A stretch of 64,000 nt of DNA from Pleurodeles waltl (GCF_031143425.1 NC_090446.1:1025561066-1025625065); one strand, 5' to 3'; numbered from the stretch's first letter, positions 12,570-25,100 are shown. Notes: generated by a model not told the origin, from the sequence alone. Program-made: numbers and translations.

Positions 12570-15500
12570 GTGTGGGTAGGCCCAGCACCCGCGGAAAGAA
12601 TGACCCCAAAACACAATGTGGACACATCCCATATTTTGACAGAAAACAGAGGTGTTTTTTGCAAAGTGCCTACCTGTAGATTTTGGCCTCTAGCTCAGCC
12701 GGCACCTAAGGAAACCTACCAAACCTGTGCATTTTTTAAAACTAGAGACCTAGGGGAATTCAAGATGGGGTGGGTTGTGGGGCTCTGACCAGGTTCTGTT
12801 ACCCAGAATCCTTTGCAAACCTCACAATTTGGGTAAAAAAACACATTTTCCTCACATTTTGGTGACAGAAAGTTCTGGAATCAGAGAGGAGCCACAAATT
12901 TTCTTCCACCCAGCGTTCCCCCAAGTTTCCCGAAACAAATGATCCCTCACTTTTGTGGGTAGGCCTAGCGCCCGCGACAGGAAATGCCCCAAAACACAAC
13001 GAGGACACATCCCATTTTTTGACAGAAAACAGAGGTGTTTTTTGCAAAGTGCCTATCTGTAGATTTTGGCCTCTAGCTCATCCGGCACCTAGGTTCACCT
13101 ACCAAACCTGTGCATTTTTGAAAACTAGAGACCTAGGGGAATCCAAGATGAGGTGATTTGTGGGGCTCTGACCAGGTTCTGTTACCCAGAATCCTTTGCA
13201 AACCTCACAATTTGGGTAAAAAAACACGTTTTCCTCACATTTCGGTGACAGAAAGTTCTGGAATCTGAGAGGAGCCACAAATTTCCTTCCACCCAGTGTT
13301 CTCCCAAGTCTCCAGATACAAATGATACCTCACTTGTGTGGGTGGGCCTAGCGCCCGCGACAGGAAATGCCCCAAAACACAACGTGGACATATCCCATTT
13401 TTTGACAGAAAACAGAGGTGTTTTTTGCAATGTGCCTACCTGTAGTTTTATGCCTCTTGCTCACCCGGCACCTAGGGAAACCTACCAAACCTGTCCGTTT
13501 TTGAAAACTAGAGACCTAGGGGAATCCAAGATGGGGTGACTTGTGGGGCTCTGACCAGGTTCTGTTACCCAGAATCCTTTGCAAACCTTCCTCACATTTC
13601 AATGACAGAAAGTTCTGGAATCTGAGAGGAGCCACAAATTTCCTTCCACCCAGCGTTCCCCCAAGTCTCCTGATAAAAATGATACCTCACTTGTGTGGGT
13701 AGGCATAGCGCCCACGACAGTAAATGCCCCAAAACACAACGAGGACACATCCCATTTTTTGACAGAAAACAGAGGTGTTTTTTGCAAAGTGCCTACCTGT
13801 AGATTTTGGCCTCTAGCTCAGCCGGCCCGTAGGGTAACCTACCAAACCTGTGCATTTTTGAAAACTAGAGACGTAGGGGAATCCAAGATGGGGTGACTTG
13901 TGGGGCTCTGACCAGGTTCTCTTACCCAGAATCCTTTGCAAACCTCAAAATTTGGGTAAAAAAACACATTTTCCTCACATTTCGGTGACAGAAAGTTCCG
14001 GAATCTGAGAGGAGCCACAAATGTCCTTCCACCCAGCGTTCCCCAAGTCTCCAGATACAAATGATACCTCACTTGTGTGGGTGGGCCTAGCACCCGCGAC
14101 AGGAAATGCCCCAAAACACAACGAGGACGCTTCACATTTTTTGATAGAAAACTGAGGTGTTTTTTACAAAGTGCCTACCTGTAGATTTTGGCCTCTAGCT
14201 CAGCCGCCACCTAGGGAGACCTACCAAACCTGTGCATTTTTTTAAACTAGACACCTAGGGGAATCCAAGATGGGGTGGGTTGTGGGGCTCTGACCAAGTT
14301 TTGTTACCCAGAATCCTTTGCAAACCTCAGAATTTGGCTAAAAAAACACATTTTCCTCACATTTCGATGACAGAAAGTTCTGAAATCTGAGAAGAGCCAC
14401 AAATGTCCTTCCACGAGTGTTCCCCCAAGTCTCCTGATTCAAATTATACCACACTTGTGTGGGTGGGACTAGCGCCCGCGACAGGAAATGCCCCAAAACA
14501 CAATGAGGACGCATCCCATTTTTTGACAGAAAACAGAGGTGTTTTTTGCAAAGTGCCTACCTGTAGATTTTGGCCTCTAGCTCAGCCGGCACCTAGAGAA
14601 ACCTACCAAACCTGTGCATTTTTTAAAACTAGAGACCTAGGGGAATCCAAGATGAGGTGACTTGTGGGGCTCTGACCAGGTTCTGTTACCCAGAATCCTT
14701 TGCAAACCTCAAATTGTGAGTAAAAAAAACACATTTTCCTTACATTTCAGTGACAGAAAGTTCTGGAATCTGAGAGGAGCCACAAATTTCCTTCCACCCA
14801 GCGTTCACCCAAGTCTCCTGATAAGAATCATACCTCACTTGTGTGGGTAGGCCTTGCGCCCGCAACAGGAAATGCCCCAAAACACAACGAGGACACATCC
14901 CATTTTTTGACAGAAAACAGAGGTGTTTTTTGCAAAGTGCCTACCTGTAGATTTTGGCCTCTAGCTCAGCCGGCACCTAGGGAAACCTACCAAACCTGTG
15001 CATTTTTGAAAACTAGAGACCTAGGGGAATCCAAGATGGGGTGACTTGTGGGGCTCTGACCAGGTTCTGTTACCCAGAATCCTTTGCAAACCTCAAAATT
15101 TGGCTAAAAAAACACATTTCCCTCACATTTCGGTGACAGAAAGTTCTGAAATCTGAGAGGAGCCACACATGTCCTTCCACCCAGTCTTCCCCCAAGTCTC
15201 CTGATACAAATGATACCTCACTTGTGTGGGTGGGCCTAGCGCCCGCGACAGGAAATGCCCCAAAACACAACGAGGACTCATCACATTTTTTTATAGAAAA
15301 CTGAGGTGTTTTTTACAAAGTGCCTACCTGTAGATTTTGGCCTCTAGCTCACCCGGCACCTAGGGAGACCTACCAAACCTGTGCATTTGTTAAAACTAGA
15401 GACCTAGGGGAATCCAAGATGGGGTGGGTTGTCGGGCTCTGACCAGGTTCTGTTACCCAGAATCCTTTGCAAACCTCAAAATTTGGCTAAAAAAACACAT

Positions 15501-15606
15501 TTTCCTCACATTTCGGTGACAGAAAGTTCTGGAATCTGAGAGGAGCCACAAATTTCCTTTCACCCAGCGTTCCCCCAAGTTTCCCGATACAAATGATATC
15601 TCACTT
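12570..15606 (+). repeat. Satellite segment I-K-L-M-N-(E/H hybrid)-J-N
   Basis: Eight monomers start at 12570, 12953, 13336, 13693, 14075, 14457, 14841 and 15224. The L-M-N part repeats 6085-7205 at an offset of 7,251 bp (19 monomers minus 26 bp). The monomer at 14457 begins as type E (aatgaggacgcatcc) but continues with the cctacctg and agccggcacctagag sequence of an H monomer and is followed by J. It is therefore a hybrid formed by exchange inside a monomer without loss of the 383-bp register. Confidence 0.75.
13582..13603 (+). repeat. Second copy of the 26-bp internal deletion
   Basis: The sequence caaaccttcctcacatttc has the same breakpoints as the deletion at 6331-6352 and lies in the same L-to-M context. 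Identity of the breakpoints and of the flanking variants (cattttgatag in N, tcttgctcaccc in L) supports duplication of a segment already carrying the deletion. Confidence 0.9.
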
Positions 15607-16493
15607 GTGTGGGTAGGTCTAGCGCCCGCGACAGGAAATGCCCCAAAACACAACAAGGACACATCCCATTTTTTGACAGAAAACAGAGGTGTTTTTTGCA
15701 AAGTGCCTACCTGTAGATTTTGGCCTCTAGCTCAGCCGGCACCTAGAGAAACCTACCAAACCTGTGTATTTTTTAAAACTAAAGACCTAGGGGAATACAA
15801 GATGGGGTGACTTGTGGGGCTCTGACCAGGTTCTGTTACCCAGAATCCTTTGCAAACCTCAAAATTGGGCTAAAAAAACACATTTTCCTCAAATTTCGGT
15901 AAAAGAAAGTTCTGGAATCTGAGAGGAGCCAAACATTTCCTTCCACCCAGCGTTCCCCCAAGTCTCCCAATAAAAATGGTACCTCAGTTGTGTGGGTGGG
16001 CCTAGCGCCTAGAACAGGTAATGCCCCAAAATACGACGTGGACACATCCCATATTTTGACGGAAAACAGAGGTGTTTTTTGCAAAGTGCCTACCTGTAGA
16101 TTTTGGCCTCTAGCTCAGCCGGCACCTAGGGAGACCTACCAAACCTGTGCATTTTTTAAAACTAGAGACCTAGGGGAGTCCAAGATGGGATGGGTTGTGG
16201 GGCTCTGACCAGGTTGTGTTACCCAGAATCCTTTGCAAACCTCAAAATTTGGTTAAAAAAACACATTTTCCTCACATTTCGATGACAGAGAGTTCTGGAA
16301 TCTGAGAGAAGCCACAAATTTCCTTCTACCCAGCGTTCCCTCAAGTCTCCCGATACAAATCATACCTCACTTGTGTGGGTAGGCCTAGCGCCCGCGGAAG
16401 GAATTACCCCAAAACACAACGTGGACACATCCCATATTTTGACAGAAAACAGAGGTGTTTTTTGCAAAGTGCCTACCTGTAGATTTTGGCCTC

Positions 16494-16505
16494 TAGCTCA
16501 GCCGG
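16494..16505 (+). promoter_or_regulatory. A-box-like motif tagctcagccgg (representative of most monomers)
   Basis: The 12-mer fits the tRNA/Pol III internal A-box consensus TRGCNNAGYNGG at every defined position. It is preceded by ggcctc as in some tRNA acceptor stems, and is followed by a T6 run about 30 bp downstream (16535-16540). It is present in most types, but is damaged in E (last base, ccgcc) and in most F monomers (cagcaca). I see no matching B box: the only GGTTC downstream continues TGTTACCC or TTGTTACC. No tRNA fold follows. Activity is therefore unproven and chance resemblance is possible. Confidence 0.3.
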
Positions 16506-16555
16506 CACCTAGGGAAACCTACCAAACCTGTGCATTTTTTAAAACTAGAGACCTA

Positions 16556-16585
16556 GGGGAATCCAAGATGGGGTGGGTTGTGGGG
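16556..16585 (+). other. G-run cluster, possible G-quadruplex (types B, C, E, I)
   Basis: Four runs of three or more G (16556-16559, 16570-16573, 16575-16577, 16582-16585) are separated by about 10, 1 and 4 bases. The long first loop lies outside the strict four-run rule (loops of 7 or less), so this is only a relaxed candidate. B, E, C and I monomers have tgggttgtgggg; types such as A, D, F, G, H, J, K and N mostly have gtgacttgtgggg, gtgatttgtgggg or gcggacttgtgggg, which removes one run. The potential is therefore patterned along the HOR. Confidence 0.4.
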
Positions 16586-19500
16586 CTCTGACCAGGTTTT
16601 GTTACCCAGAATCCTTTGCAAACCTCAGAATTTGGCTAAAAAAACACATTTTCCTCACATTTCGATGACAGAAAGTTCTGAAATCTGAGAGGAGCCACAA
16701 ATGTCCTTCCACCCAGTGTACCCCCAAGTCTCCTGATACAAATGATACCACACTTGTGTGGGTGGGACTAGCGCCCGCGACAGGAAATGCCCCAAAACAC
16801 AATGAGGACGCATCCCATTTTTTGACAGAAAACAGATGTGTTTTTTGCAAAGTGCATACCTGTAGATTTTGGCCTCTAGCTCAGCCGCCACCTAGGGAAA
16901 CCTACCAAACCTGTCCATTTTTTAAAACTAGAGAACTAGGGGAATCCAAGATGGGGTGGGTTGTGGGGCTCTGACCAGGTTCTGTTACCCAGAATCCTTT
17001 GCAAACCTCAAAATTTGGCTAAAAAAACACATTTTCCTCACATTTCGGTGACAGAAAGTTCTGGAATCTGAGAGGAGCCACAAATTTCCTTCCACCCAGC
17101 GTTCACCCAAGTCTCCTGATAAGAATCATACCTCACTTGTGTGGGTAGGCCTTGCGCCCGCAACAGGAAATGCCCCAAAACACAACGAGGACACATCCCA
17201 TTTTTTGACAGAAAACAGAGGTGTTTTTTGCAAAGTGCCTACCTGTAGATTTTGGCCTCTAGCTCAGCCGGCACCTAGGGAAACCTACCAAACCTGTGCA
17301 TTTTTGAAAACTAGAGACCTAGGGGAATCCAAGATGGGGTGACTTGTGGGGCTCTGACCAGGTTCTGTTACCCAGAATCCTTTGCAAACCTCAAAATTTG
17401 GCTAAAAAAACACATTTTCCTCACATTTCGGAGACAGAAAGTTCTGAAATCTGAGAGGAGCCACAAATGTCCTTCCACCCAGTGTTCCCCCAAGTCTCCT
17501 GATACAAATGATACCTCACTTGTGTGGGTGGGCCTAGCGCCCGCGACAGGAAATGCCCCAAAACACAACGAGGACTCATCACATTTTTTGATAGAAAACT
17601 GAGGTGTTTTTTACAAAGTGCCTACCTGTAGATTTTGGCCTCTAGCTCACCCGGCACCTAGGGAGACCTACCAAACCTGTGCATTTTTTAAAACTAGAGA
17701 CCTAGGGGAATCCAAGATGGGGTGGGTTGTGGGGCTCTGACCAGGTTTTGTTACCCAGAATCCTTTGCAAACCTCAGAATTTGGCTAAAAAAACACATTT
17801 TCCTCACATTTTGATGACAGAAAGTTCTGAAATCTGAGAGGAGCCACAAATGTCCTTCCACCCAGTGTTCCCCCAAGTCTCCTGATACAAATGATACCAC
17901 ACTTGTGTGGGTGGGATTAGCGCCCGCAACAGGAAATGCCCCAAAACACAATGAGGACGCATCCCATTTTTTGACAGAAAACAGATGTGTTTTTTGCAAA
18001 GTGCATACCTGTAGATTTTGGCCTCTAGCTCAGCCGCCACCTAGGGAAGCCTACCAAACCTGTGCATTTTTTAAAACTAGAGACCTAGGGGAATCCAAGA
18101 TGGGGTGGGATGTCGGGCTCTGACCAGGTTCTGTTACCCAGAATCCTTTGCAAACCTCAAAATTTGGCTAAAAAAACACATTTTCCTCACATTTCGGTGA
18201 CAGAAAGTTCTGGAATCTGAGAGGAGCCACAAATTTCCTTTCACCCAGCGTTCCCCCAAGTTTCCCGATACAAATGATATCTCACTTGTGTGGGTAGGTC
18301 TAGCGCCCGCGACAGGAAATGCCCCAAAACACAACGAGGACACATCCCATTTTTTGACAGAAAACAGAGGTGTTTTTTGCAATGTGCCTACCTGTAGATT
18401 TTGGCCTCTAGCTCAGCCGGCACCTAGGGAAACCTACCAAACCTGTGTATTTTTTAAAACTAAAGACCTAGGGGAATACAAGATGGGGTGACTTGTGGGG
18501 CTCTGACCAGGTTCTGTTATCCAGAATCCTTTGCAAACCTCAAAATTGGGCTAAAAAAACACATTTTCCTCAAATTTCGGTAAAAGAAAGTTCTGGAATC
18601 TGAGAGGAGCCAAACATTTCCTTCCACCCAGCGTTCCCCCAAGTCTCCCAATAAAAATGGTACCTCAGTTGTGTGGGTGGGCCTAGCGCATAGAACAGGT
18701 AATGCCCCAAAATACGACTTGGACACATCCCATATTTTGACGGAAAACAGAGGTGTTTTTTGCAAAGTGCCTACCTGTAGATTTTGGCCTCTAGCTCAGC
18801 CGGCACCTAGGGAGACCTACCAAACCTGTGCATTTTTTAAAACTAGAGACCTAGGGGAGTCCAAGATGGGATGGGTTGTGGGGCTCTGACCAGGTTGTGT
18901 TACCCAGAATCCTTTGCAAACCTCAAAATTTGGTTAAAAAAACACATTTTCCTCACATTTCGATGACAGAGAGTTCTGGAATCTGAGAGGAGCCACAAAT
19001 TTCCTTCTACCCAGCGTTCCCTCAAGTCTCCCGATACAAATCATACCTCACTTGTGTGGGTAGGCCTAGCGCCCGCGGAAGGAATTACCCCAAAACACAA
19101 CGTGGACACATCCCATATTTTGACAGAAAACAGAGGTGTTTTTTGCAAAGTGCCTACCTGTAGATTTTGGCCTCTAGCTCAGCCGGCACCTAGGGAAACC
19201 TACCAAACCTGTGCATTTTTTAAAACTAGAGACCTAGGGGAATCCAAGATGGGGTGGGTTGTGGTGCTCTGACCAGGTTTTGTTACCCAGAATCCTTTGC
19301 AAACCTCAGAATTTGGCTAAAAAAACACATTTTCCTCACATTTCGATGACAGAAAGTTCTGAAATCTGAGAGGAGCCACAAATGTCCTTCCACCCAGTGT
19401 ACCCCCAAGTCTCCTGATACAAATGATACCACACTTGTGTGGGTGGGACTAGCGCCCGCGACAGGAAATGCCCCAAAACACAATGAGGACGCATCCCATT

Positions 19501-19819
19501 TTTTGACAGAAAACAGATGTGTTTTTTGCAAAGTGCATACCTGTAGATTTTGGCCTCTAGCTCAGCCGCCACCTAGGGAAACCTACCAAACCTGTGTATT
19601 TCTGAAAACTAGAGAACTAGGGGAATCCAAGATGGGGTGACTTGTGGGGCTCTGACCAGGTTGTGTTACCCAGAATCCTTTGCAAACCTCAAAATTTGGG
19701 TAAAAAAACACATTTTCCTCACATTTCGGTAAAAGAAAGTTCTGGAATCTGAGAGGAGCCAAACATTTCCTTCCACCCAGCGTTCCCCCAAGTCTCCCGA
19801 TAAAAATGGTACCTCAGTT

Positions 19820-22122
19820 GTGTGGGTGGGATTATCGCCTAGAACAGGTAATGCCCCAAAATACGACGTGGACACATCCCATATTTTGACGGAAAACAGA
19901 GGTGTTTTTTGCAAAGTGCCTACCTGTAGATTTTGGCCTCTAGCTCAGCCGGCACCTAGGGAGACCTACCAAACCTGTGCATTTTTTAAAACTAGAGACC
20001 TAGGGGAGTCCAAGATGGGGTGGGTTGTGGGGCTCTGACCAGGTTGTGTTACCCAGAATCCTTTGCAAACCTCAAAATTTGGGTAAAAAAACACATTTTC
20101 CTCACATTTCGGTGACAGAAAGTTCTGGAATCTGAGAGGAGCCACAAATTTCCTTCTACCCAGCATTCCCCCAAGTCTCCCGATACAAATGATACCTCAC
20201 TTGTGTGGGTAGGCCCAGCGCCCGCGGAAAGAATTACCCCAAAACACAATGTGGACACATCCCATATTTTGACAGAAAACAGAGGTGTTTTTTGCATTGT
20301 GCCTACCTGTAGATTTTGGCCTCTAGCTCAGCCGGCACCTAGGGAAACTTACCAAACCTGTGCATTTTTTAAAACTAGAGACCTAGGAGAATCCAAGATG
20401 GGCTGGGTTGTGGGGCTCTGACCAGGTTCTGTTACCCAGAATCCTTTGCAAACCTCAAAATTTGGCTAAAAAAACACATTTTCCTCACATTTCGGTGACA
20501 GAAAGTTCTGGAATCTGAAGAGGAGCCACAAATTTCCTTCCACCCAGCGTTCCCCCAAGTTTCCCGATACAAATGATCCCTCACTTTTGTGGGTAGGCCT
20601 AGCGCCCGCGACAGGAAATGCCCCAAAACACAACAAGGACACATCCCATTTTTTGACAGAAAACAGAGGTGTTTTTTGCAAAGTGCCTACCTGTAGATTT
20701 TGGCCTCTAGCTCAGCCGGCACCTAGGGAAACCTACCAAACCTGTGTATTTTTTTAAAACTAGAGACCTAGGGAAATCCAAGATGAGGTGATTTGTGGGG
20801 CTCTGACCAGGTTCTGTTACCCAGAATCCTTTGCAAACCTCAAAATGTGACTAAAAAAAAAATCATTTTACTTACATTTCGGTGACAGAAAGTTCTGGAA
20901 TCTGAGAGGAGCTACAAATTTCCTTCCACCCAGTGTTCTCCCAAGTCTCCAGATACAAATGATACTTCACTTGTGTGGGTGGGCCTAGCGCCCGCGACAG
21001 GAAATGCCCCAAAACACAACGAGGACACATCCCTTTTTTGACAGAAAACAGAGGTGTTTTTTGCAAAGTTCCTACCTGTAGGTTTTGGACTCTAGCTCAG
21101 CCGGCACCTAGGGAAACCTACCAAACCTGTGCATTTTGTAAAACTAGAGACCTAGGGGAATCCAAGATGAGGTGACTTGTGGGGCACTGACCAGGTTCTG
21201 TTACCCAGAATCCTTTGCAAACCTCAAAATGTGAGTAAAAAAAAACACATTTTCGTTCCATTTCGGTGACAGAAAGTTCTGGAATCTGAGAGGAGCCAAA
21301 CATTTCCTTCCACCCAGCGTTCCCCCAAGTCTCCCAATAAAAATGGTACCTCAGTTGTGTGGGAGGGCCTAGCGCCTAGAACAGGTAATGCCCCAAAATA
21401 CGACGTGGACACATCCCATATTTTGACGGAAAACAGAGGTGTTTTTTGCAAAGTGCCTACCTGTAGATTTTGGCCTCTAGCTCAACACATACCTAGGGAA
21501 ACCTACCAAACCTGTGCATTTTTTAAAACTAGAGACCGAGGGGAATCCAAGATGGGCGGACTTGTGGGGCTCTGACCAGGTTCTGTTAGCCAGAATCCTT
21601 TGCAAACCTCAAAATTTGGCAAAAAAAACAAATTTTCCTCAAATTTCGGTGACAGAAAGTTCTGGAATCTGAGAGGAGCCAAACATTTCCTTCCACCCAG
21701 CGTTCCCCCAAGTCTCCTGATAAAAATGATACCTCACTTGTGTGGGTAGGCCTAGCGCCAGCGACAGGAAATGCCCCAAAACACAACGTGGACATATCCC
21801 ATTTTTGGACAGAAAACAGAGGTGTTTTTTGCAAAGTGCCTACCTGTAGATTTTGGCCTCTAGCTCAGCCGGTATCTAGGGAAACCTACCAAACCTGTGC
21901 ATTTTTGAAAACTAGAGACCTAGGGGAATCCAAGATGGGGTGACTTGTGGGGCTCTGACCAGGTTCTGTTACCCAGAATCCTTTGCAAACCTCAAAATTT
22001 GGCTAAAAAAACACATTTTCCTCACATTTCGGTGACAGAAAGTTCTGGAATCTGAGAGGAGCCACAAATTTCCTTTCACCCAGCGTTCCCCCAAGTTTCC
22101 CAATAAAAATGGTACCTCAGTT
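19820..22122 (+). repeat. Satellite segment C-I-K-G-(H/C/F hybrid)-D
   Basis: Six monomers start at 19820, 20203, 20587, 20973, 21357 and 21740. The unit at 21357 is a three-way mosaic: an H-type upstream flank (cattttcgttcc), a C-type body (gcctagaacaggtaatgcc) and an F-type second half (ctcaacacatacc, gaccgagg, gttagccag). The I monomer at 20203 has ttgcattgtgcc where other I copies have ttgcatagtgcc. A T7 run replaces the usual T6 near 20750, and the A-run preceding the G monomer near 20855 is unusually long. This segment leads into the large HOR copies. Confidence 0.75.
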
Positions 22123-25100
22123 GTGTTGGTGGGCCTAGCGCCTAGAACAGGTAATGCCCCAAAATACGACGTGGACACATCCCATATTTTGACGGAAAAC
22201 AGAGGTGTTTTTTGCAAAGTGCCTACCTGTAGATTTTGGCCTCTAGCTCAGCCGGCACCTAGGGAGACCTACCAAACCTGTGCATTTTTTAAAACTAGAG
22301 ACCTAGGGGAGTCCAAGATGGGATGGGTTGTGGGGCTCTGACCAGGTTGTGTTACCCAGAATCCTTTGCAAACCTCAAAATTTGGTTAAAAAAACACATT
22401 TTCCTCACATTTCGATGACAGAGAGTTCTGGAATCTGAGAGGAGCCACAAATTTCCTTCTACCCAGCGTTCCCTCAAGTCTCCCGATACAAATCATACCT
22501 CACTTGTGTGGGTAGGCCTAGCGCCCGCGGAAGGAATTACCCCAAAACACAACGTGGACACATCCCATATTTTGACAGAAAACAGAGGTGTTTTTTGCAA
22601 AGTGCCTACCTGTAGATTTTGGCCTCTAGCTCAGCCGGCACCTAGGGAAACCTACCAAACCTGTGCATTTTTTAAAACTAGAGACCTAGGGGAATCCAAG
22701 ATGGGGTGGGTTGTGGGGCACTGACCAGGTTTTGTTACCCAGAATCCTTTGCAAACCTCAGAATTTGGCTAAAAAAACACATTTTCCTCACATTTCGATG
22801 ACAGAAAGTTCTGAAATCTGAGAGGAGCCACAAATGTCCTTCCACCCAGTGTACCCCCAAGTCTCCTGATACAAATGATACCACACTTGTGTGGGTGGGA
22901 CTAGCGCCCGCGACAGGAAATGCACCAAAACACAATGAGGACGCATCCCATTTTTTGACAGAAAACAGATGTGTTTTTTGCAAAGTGCATACCTGTAGAT
23001 TTTGGCCTCTAGCTCAGCCGCCACCTAGGGAAACCTACCAAACCTGTCCATTTTTTAAAACTAGAGAACTAGGGGAATCCAAGATGTGGTGGGTTGTGGG
23101 GCTCTGACCAGGTTCTGTTACCCAGAATCCTTTGCAAACCTCAAAATTTGGCTAAAAAAACACATTTTCCTCACATTTTGGTGACAGAAAGTTCTGGAAT
23201 CTGAGAGGAGCCACAAATTTCCTTTCACCCAGCGTTCCCCCAAGTTTCCTGATACAAATGATATCTCACTTGTGTGGGTAGGTCTAGCGCCCGCGACAGG
23301 AAATGCCCCAAAACACAACGAGGACACATCCCATTTTTGACAGAAAACAGAGGTGTTTTTTGCAAAGTGAATACCTGTAGATTTTGGCCTCTAGCTCAGC
23401 CGGCACCTAGGGAAACCTACCAAACCTGTGTATTTTTGAAAACTAGAGACCGAGGGGAATCCAAGATGGGCGGACTTGTGGGGCTCTGACCAGGTTCTGT
23501 TAGCCAGAATCCTTTGCAAACCTCAAAATTGGGCTAAAAAAACACATTTTCCTCACATTTCGGTAAAAGAAAGTTCTGGAATCTGAGAGGAGCCAAACAT
23601 TTCCTTCCACCCAGCGTTCCCCCAAGTCTCCCGATAAAAATGGTACCTCAGTTGTGTGGGTGGGCTTAGCGCCTAGAACAGGTAATGCCCCAAAATACGA
23701 CGTGGACACATCCCATATTTTGACGGAAAACAGAGGTGTTTTTTGCAAAGTGCCTACCTGTAGATTTTGGCCTCTAGCTCAGCCGGCACCTAGGGAGACC
23801 TACCAAACCTGTGCATTTTTTTAAACTAGAGACCTAGGGGAATCCAAGATGGAGTGGGTTGTGGGGCTCTGACCAGGTTGTGTTACCCAGAATCCTTTGC
23901 AAACCTCAAAATTTGGGTAAAAAAACACATTTTCCTCACATTTCGGTGACAGAAAGTTCTAGAATCTGAGAGGAGCCACAAATTTCCTTCCACCCAGCGT
24001 TCCCCCAAGTTTCCGATACAACTGATACCTCACTTGTGTGGGTAGGCCTAGCGCCCGCGACAGGAAATGCCCCAAAACACAACGATGTCACATCCCATTT
24101 TTTGACAGAAAACAGAGGTGTTTTTTGCAAAGTGCCTACCTGTAGATTTTGGCCTATAGCTCAGCACATACCTAGGGAAACCTACCAAACCTGTGCATTT
24201 TTTAAAACTAGAGACCGAGGGGAATCCAAGATGGGCGGACTTGTGGGGCTCTGACCAGGTTCTGTTAGCCAGAATCCTTTGCAAACCTCAAAATTTGGCA
24301 AAAAAAAAACAAATTTTCCTCACATTTCGGTGACAGAAAGTTCTGGAATCTGAGAGGAGCCAAACATTTCCTTCCACCCAGCGTTCCCCCAAGTCTCCTG
24401 ATAAAAATGATACCTCACTTGTGTGGGTAGGCCTAGCGCCAGCGACAGGAAATGCCCCAAATCACAACGTGGACATATCCCATTTTTGGACAGAAAACAG
24501 AGGTGTTTTTTGCAAAGTGCCTACCTGTAGATTTTGGCCTCTAGCTCAGCCGGTATCTAGGGAAACCTACCAAACCTGTGCATTTTTTAAAACTAGAGAC
24601 CTAGGGGAATCCAAGATGGGGTGACTTGTGGGGCTCTGACCAGGTTCTGTTACCCAGGATCCTTCGCAACCCTAAAATTTGGCTGAAAAAACACATTTTA
24701 CTCACATTTCGGTGACAGAAAGTTCTGGAATCTGAGAGGAGCCACAAATTTCCTTCTACCCAGCATTCCCCCAAGTCTCCCGATACAAATGATACCTCAC
24801 TTGTGTGGGTAGGCCCAGCGCCCGCGAAAAGAATTGCCCCAAAACACAATGTGGACACATCCCATTTTTTGACAGAAAACAGAGGTGTTTTTTGCAAAGT
24901 GCCTACCTGTAGATTTTGGCCTCTAGCTCAGCCGGCACCTAGGGAAACCTACCAAACCTGTGTATTTTTTAAAACTAGAGACCTAGGGAAATCCAAGATG
25001 AGGTGATTTGTGGGGCTCTGACCAGGTTCTGTTACCCAGAATCCTTTGCAAACCTCAAAATGTGACTAAAAAAAAAACATTTTCCTTACATTTCGGTGAC

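Larger units (their letters stand above)
16373..16755 (+). repeat. Representative monomer (type B), anatomy reference
   Basis: This 383-bp unit shows the common landmarks. A StuI-type aggcct lies at 16381-16386. The palindrome tttgcaaa occurs at 16461-16468 and again at 16615-16622, 154 bp apart. An A-box-like tagctcagccgg lies at 16494-16505. Two cctagg (AvrII) sites lie at 16508-16513 and 16552-16557. A T6 run is at 16535-16540, a G-run cluster at 16556-16585, and an A7 run at 16638-16644. The second half carries the conserved blocks cagaaagttctg and tctgagag. The T and A runs are regularly placed and the second half is pyrimidine-rich. No promoter, terminator or coding feature stands out. 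Any enzyme cutting at one of these sites should give a ladder with a ~383-bp step from genomic DNA. Confidence 0.9.
15453..20133 (+). repeat. Tandem duplication of a 7-monomer block (offset 2,681 bp)
   Basis: Points at 15453, 15607, 15836, 15990, 16373, 16602 and 16756 recur at 18134, 18288, 18517, 18671, 19054, 19283 and 19437, always 2,681 bp later (7 x 383). The clear match runs from about 15453 to about 16920 in the first copy; after that the neighbours differ (J follows E at 17139, C follows E at 19820). Shared private variants include the cagtgtacccccaag form before E (about 16715 and 19397) and ggtacctcagttg before C. A third, 9-monomer-offset match of the C-B-E part is at 22123-23040. 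Confidence 0.8.

Noticed and set aside
15966..15980. Polyadenylation hexamer aataaa in the cccaataaaaatgg variant of C-type flanks
   Set aside because: A chance product of the cgataaa to caataaa change. There is no gene upstream and no consistent downstream element.
16494..16620. tRNA gene
   Set aside because: Only the A-box-like block fits. The D-stem partner of gctc is missing, there is no anticodon stem and no GGTTCRANNCC B box, and a T6 run occurs too early.
16660..16700. CENP-B box in the ttcggtgacag / ttcgatgacag block or the cccgata block
   Set aside because: The core needs TTCGNNNNANNCGGG. After ttcggtga the next base is c and no cggg follows at the right spacing; the reverse orientation at cccgata also fails.
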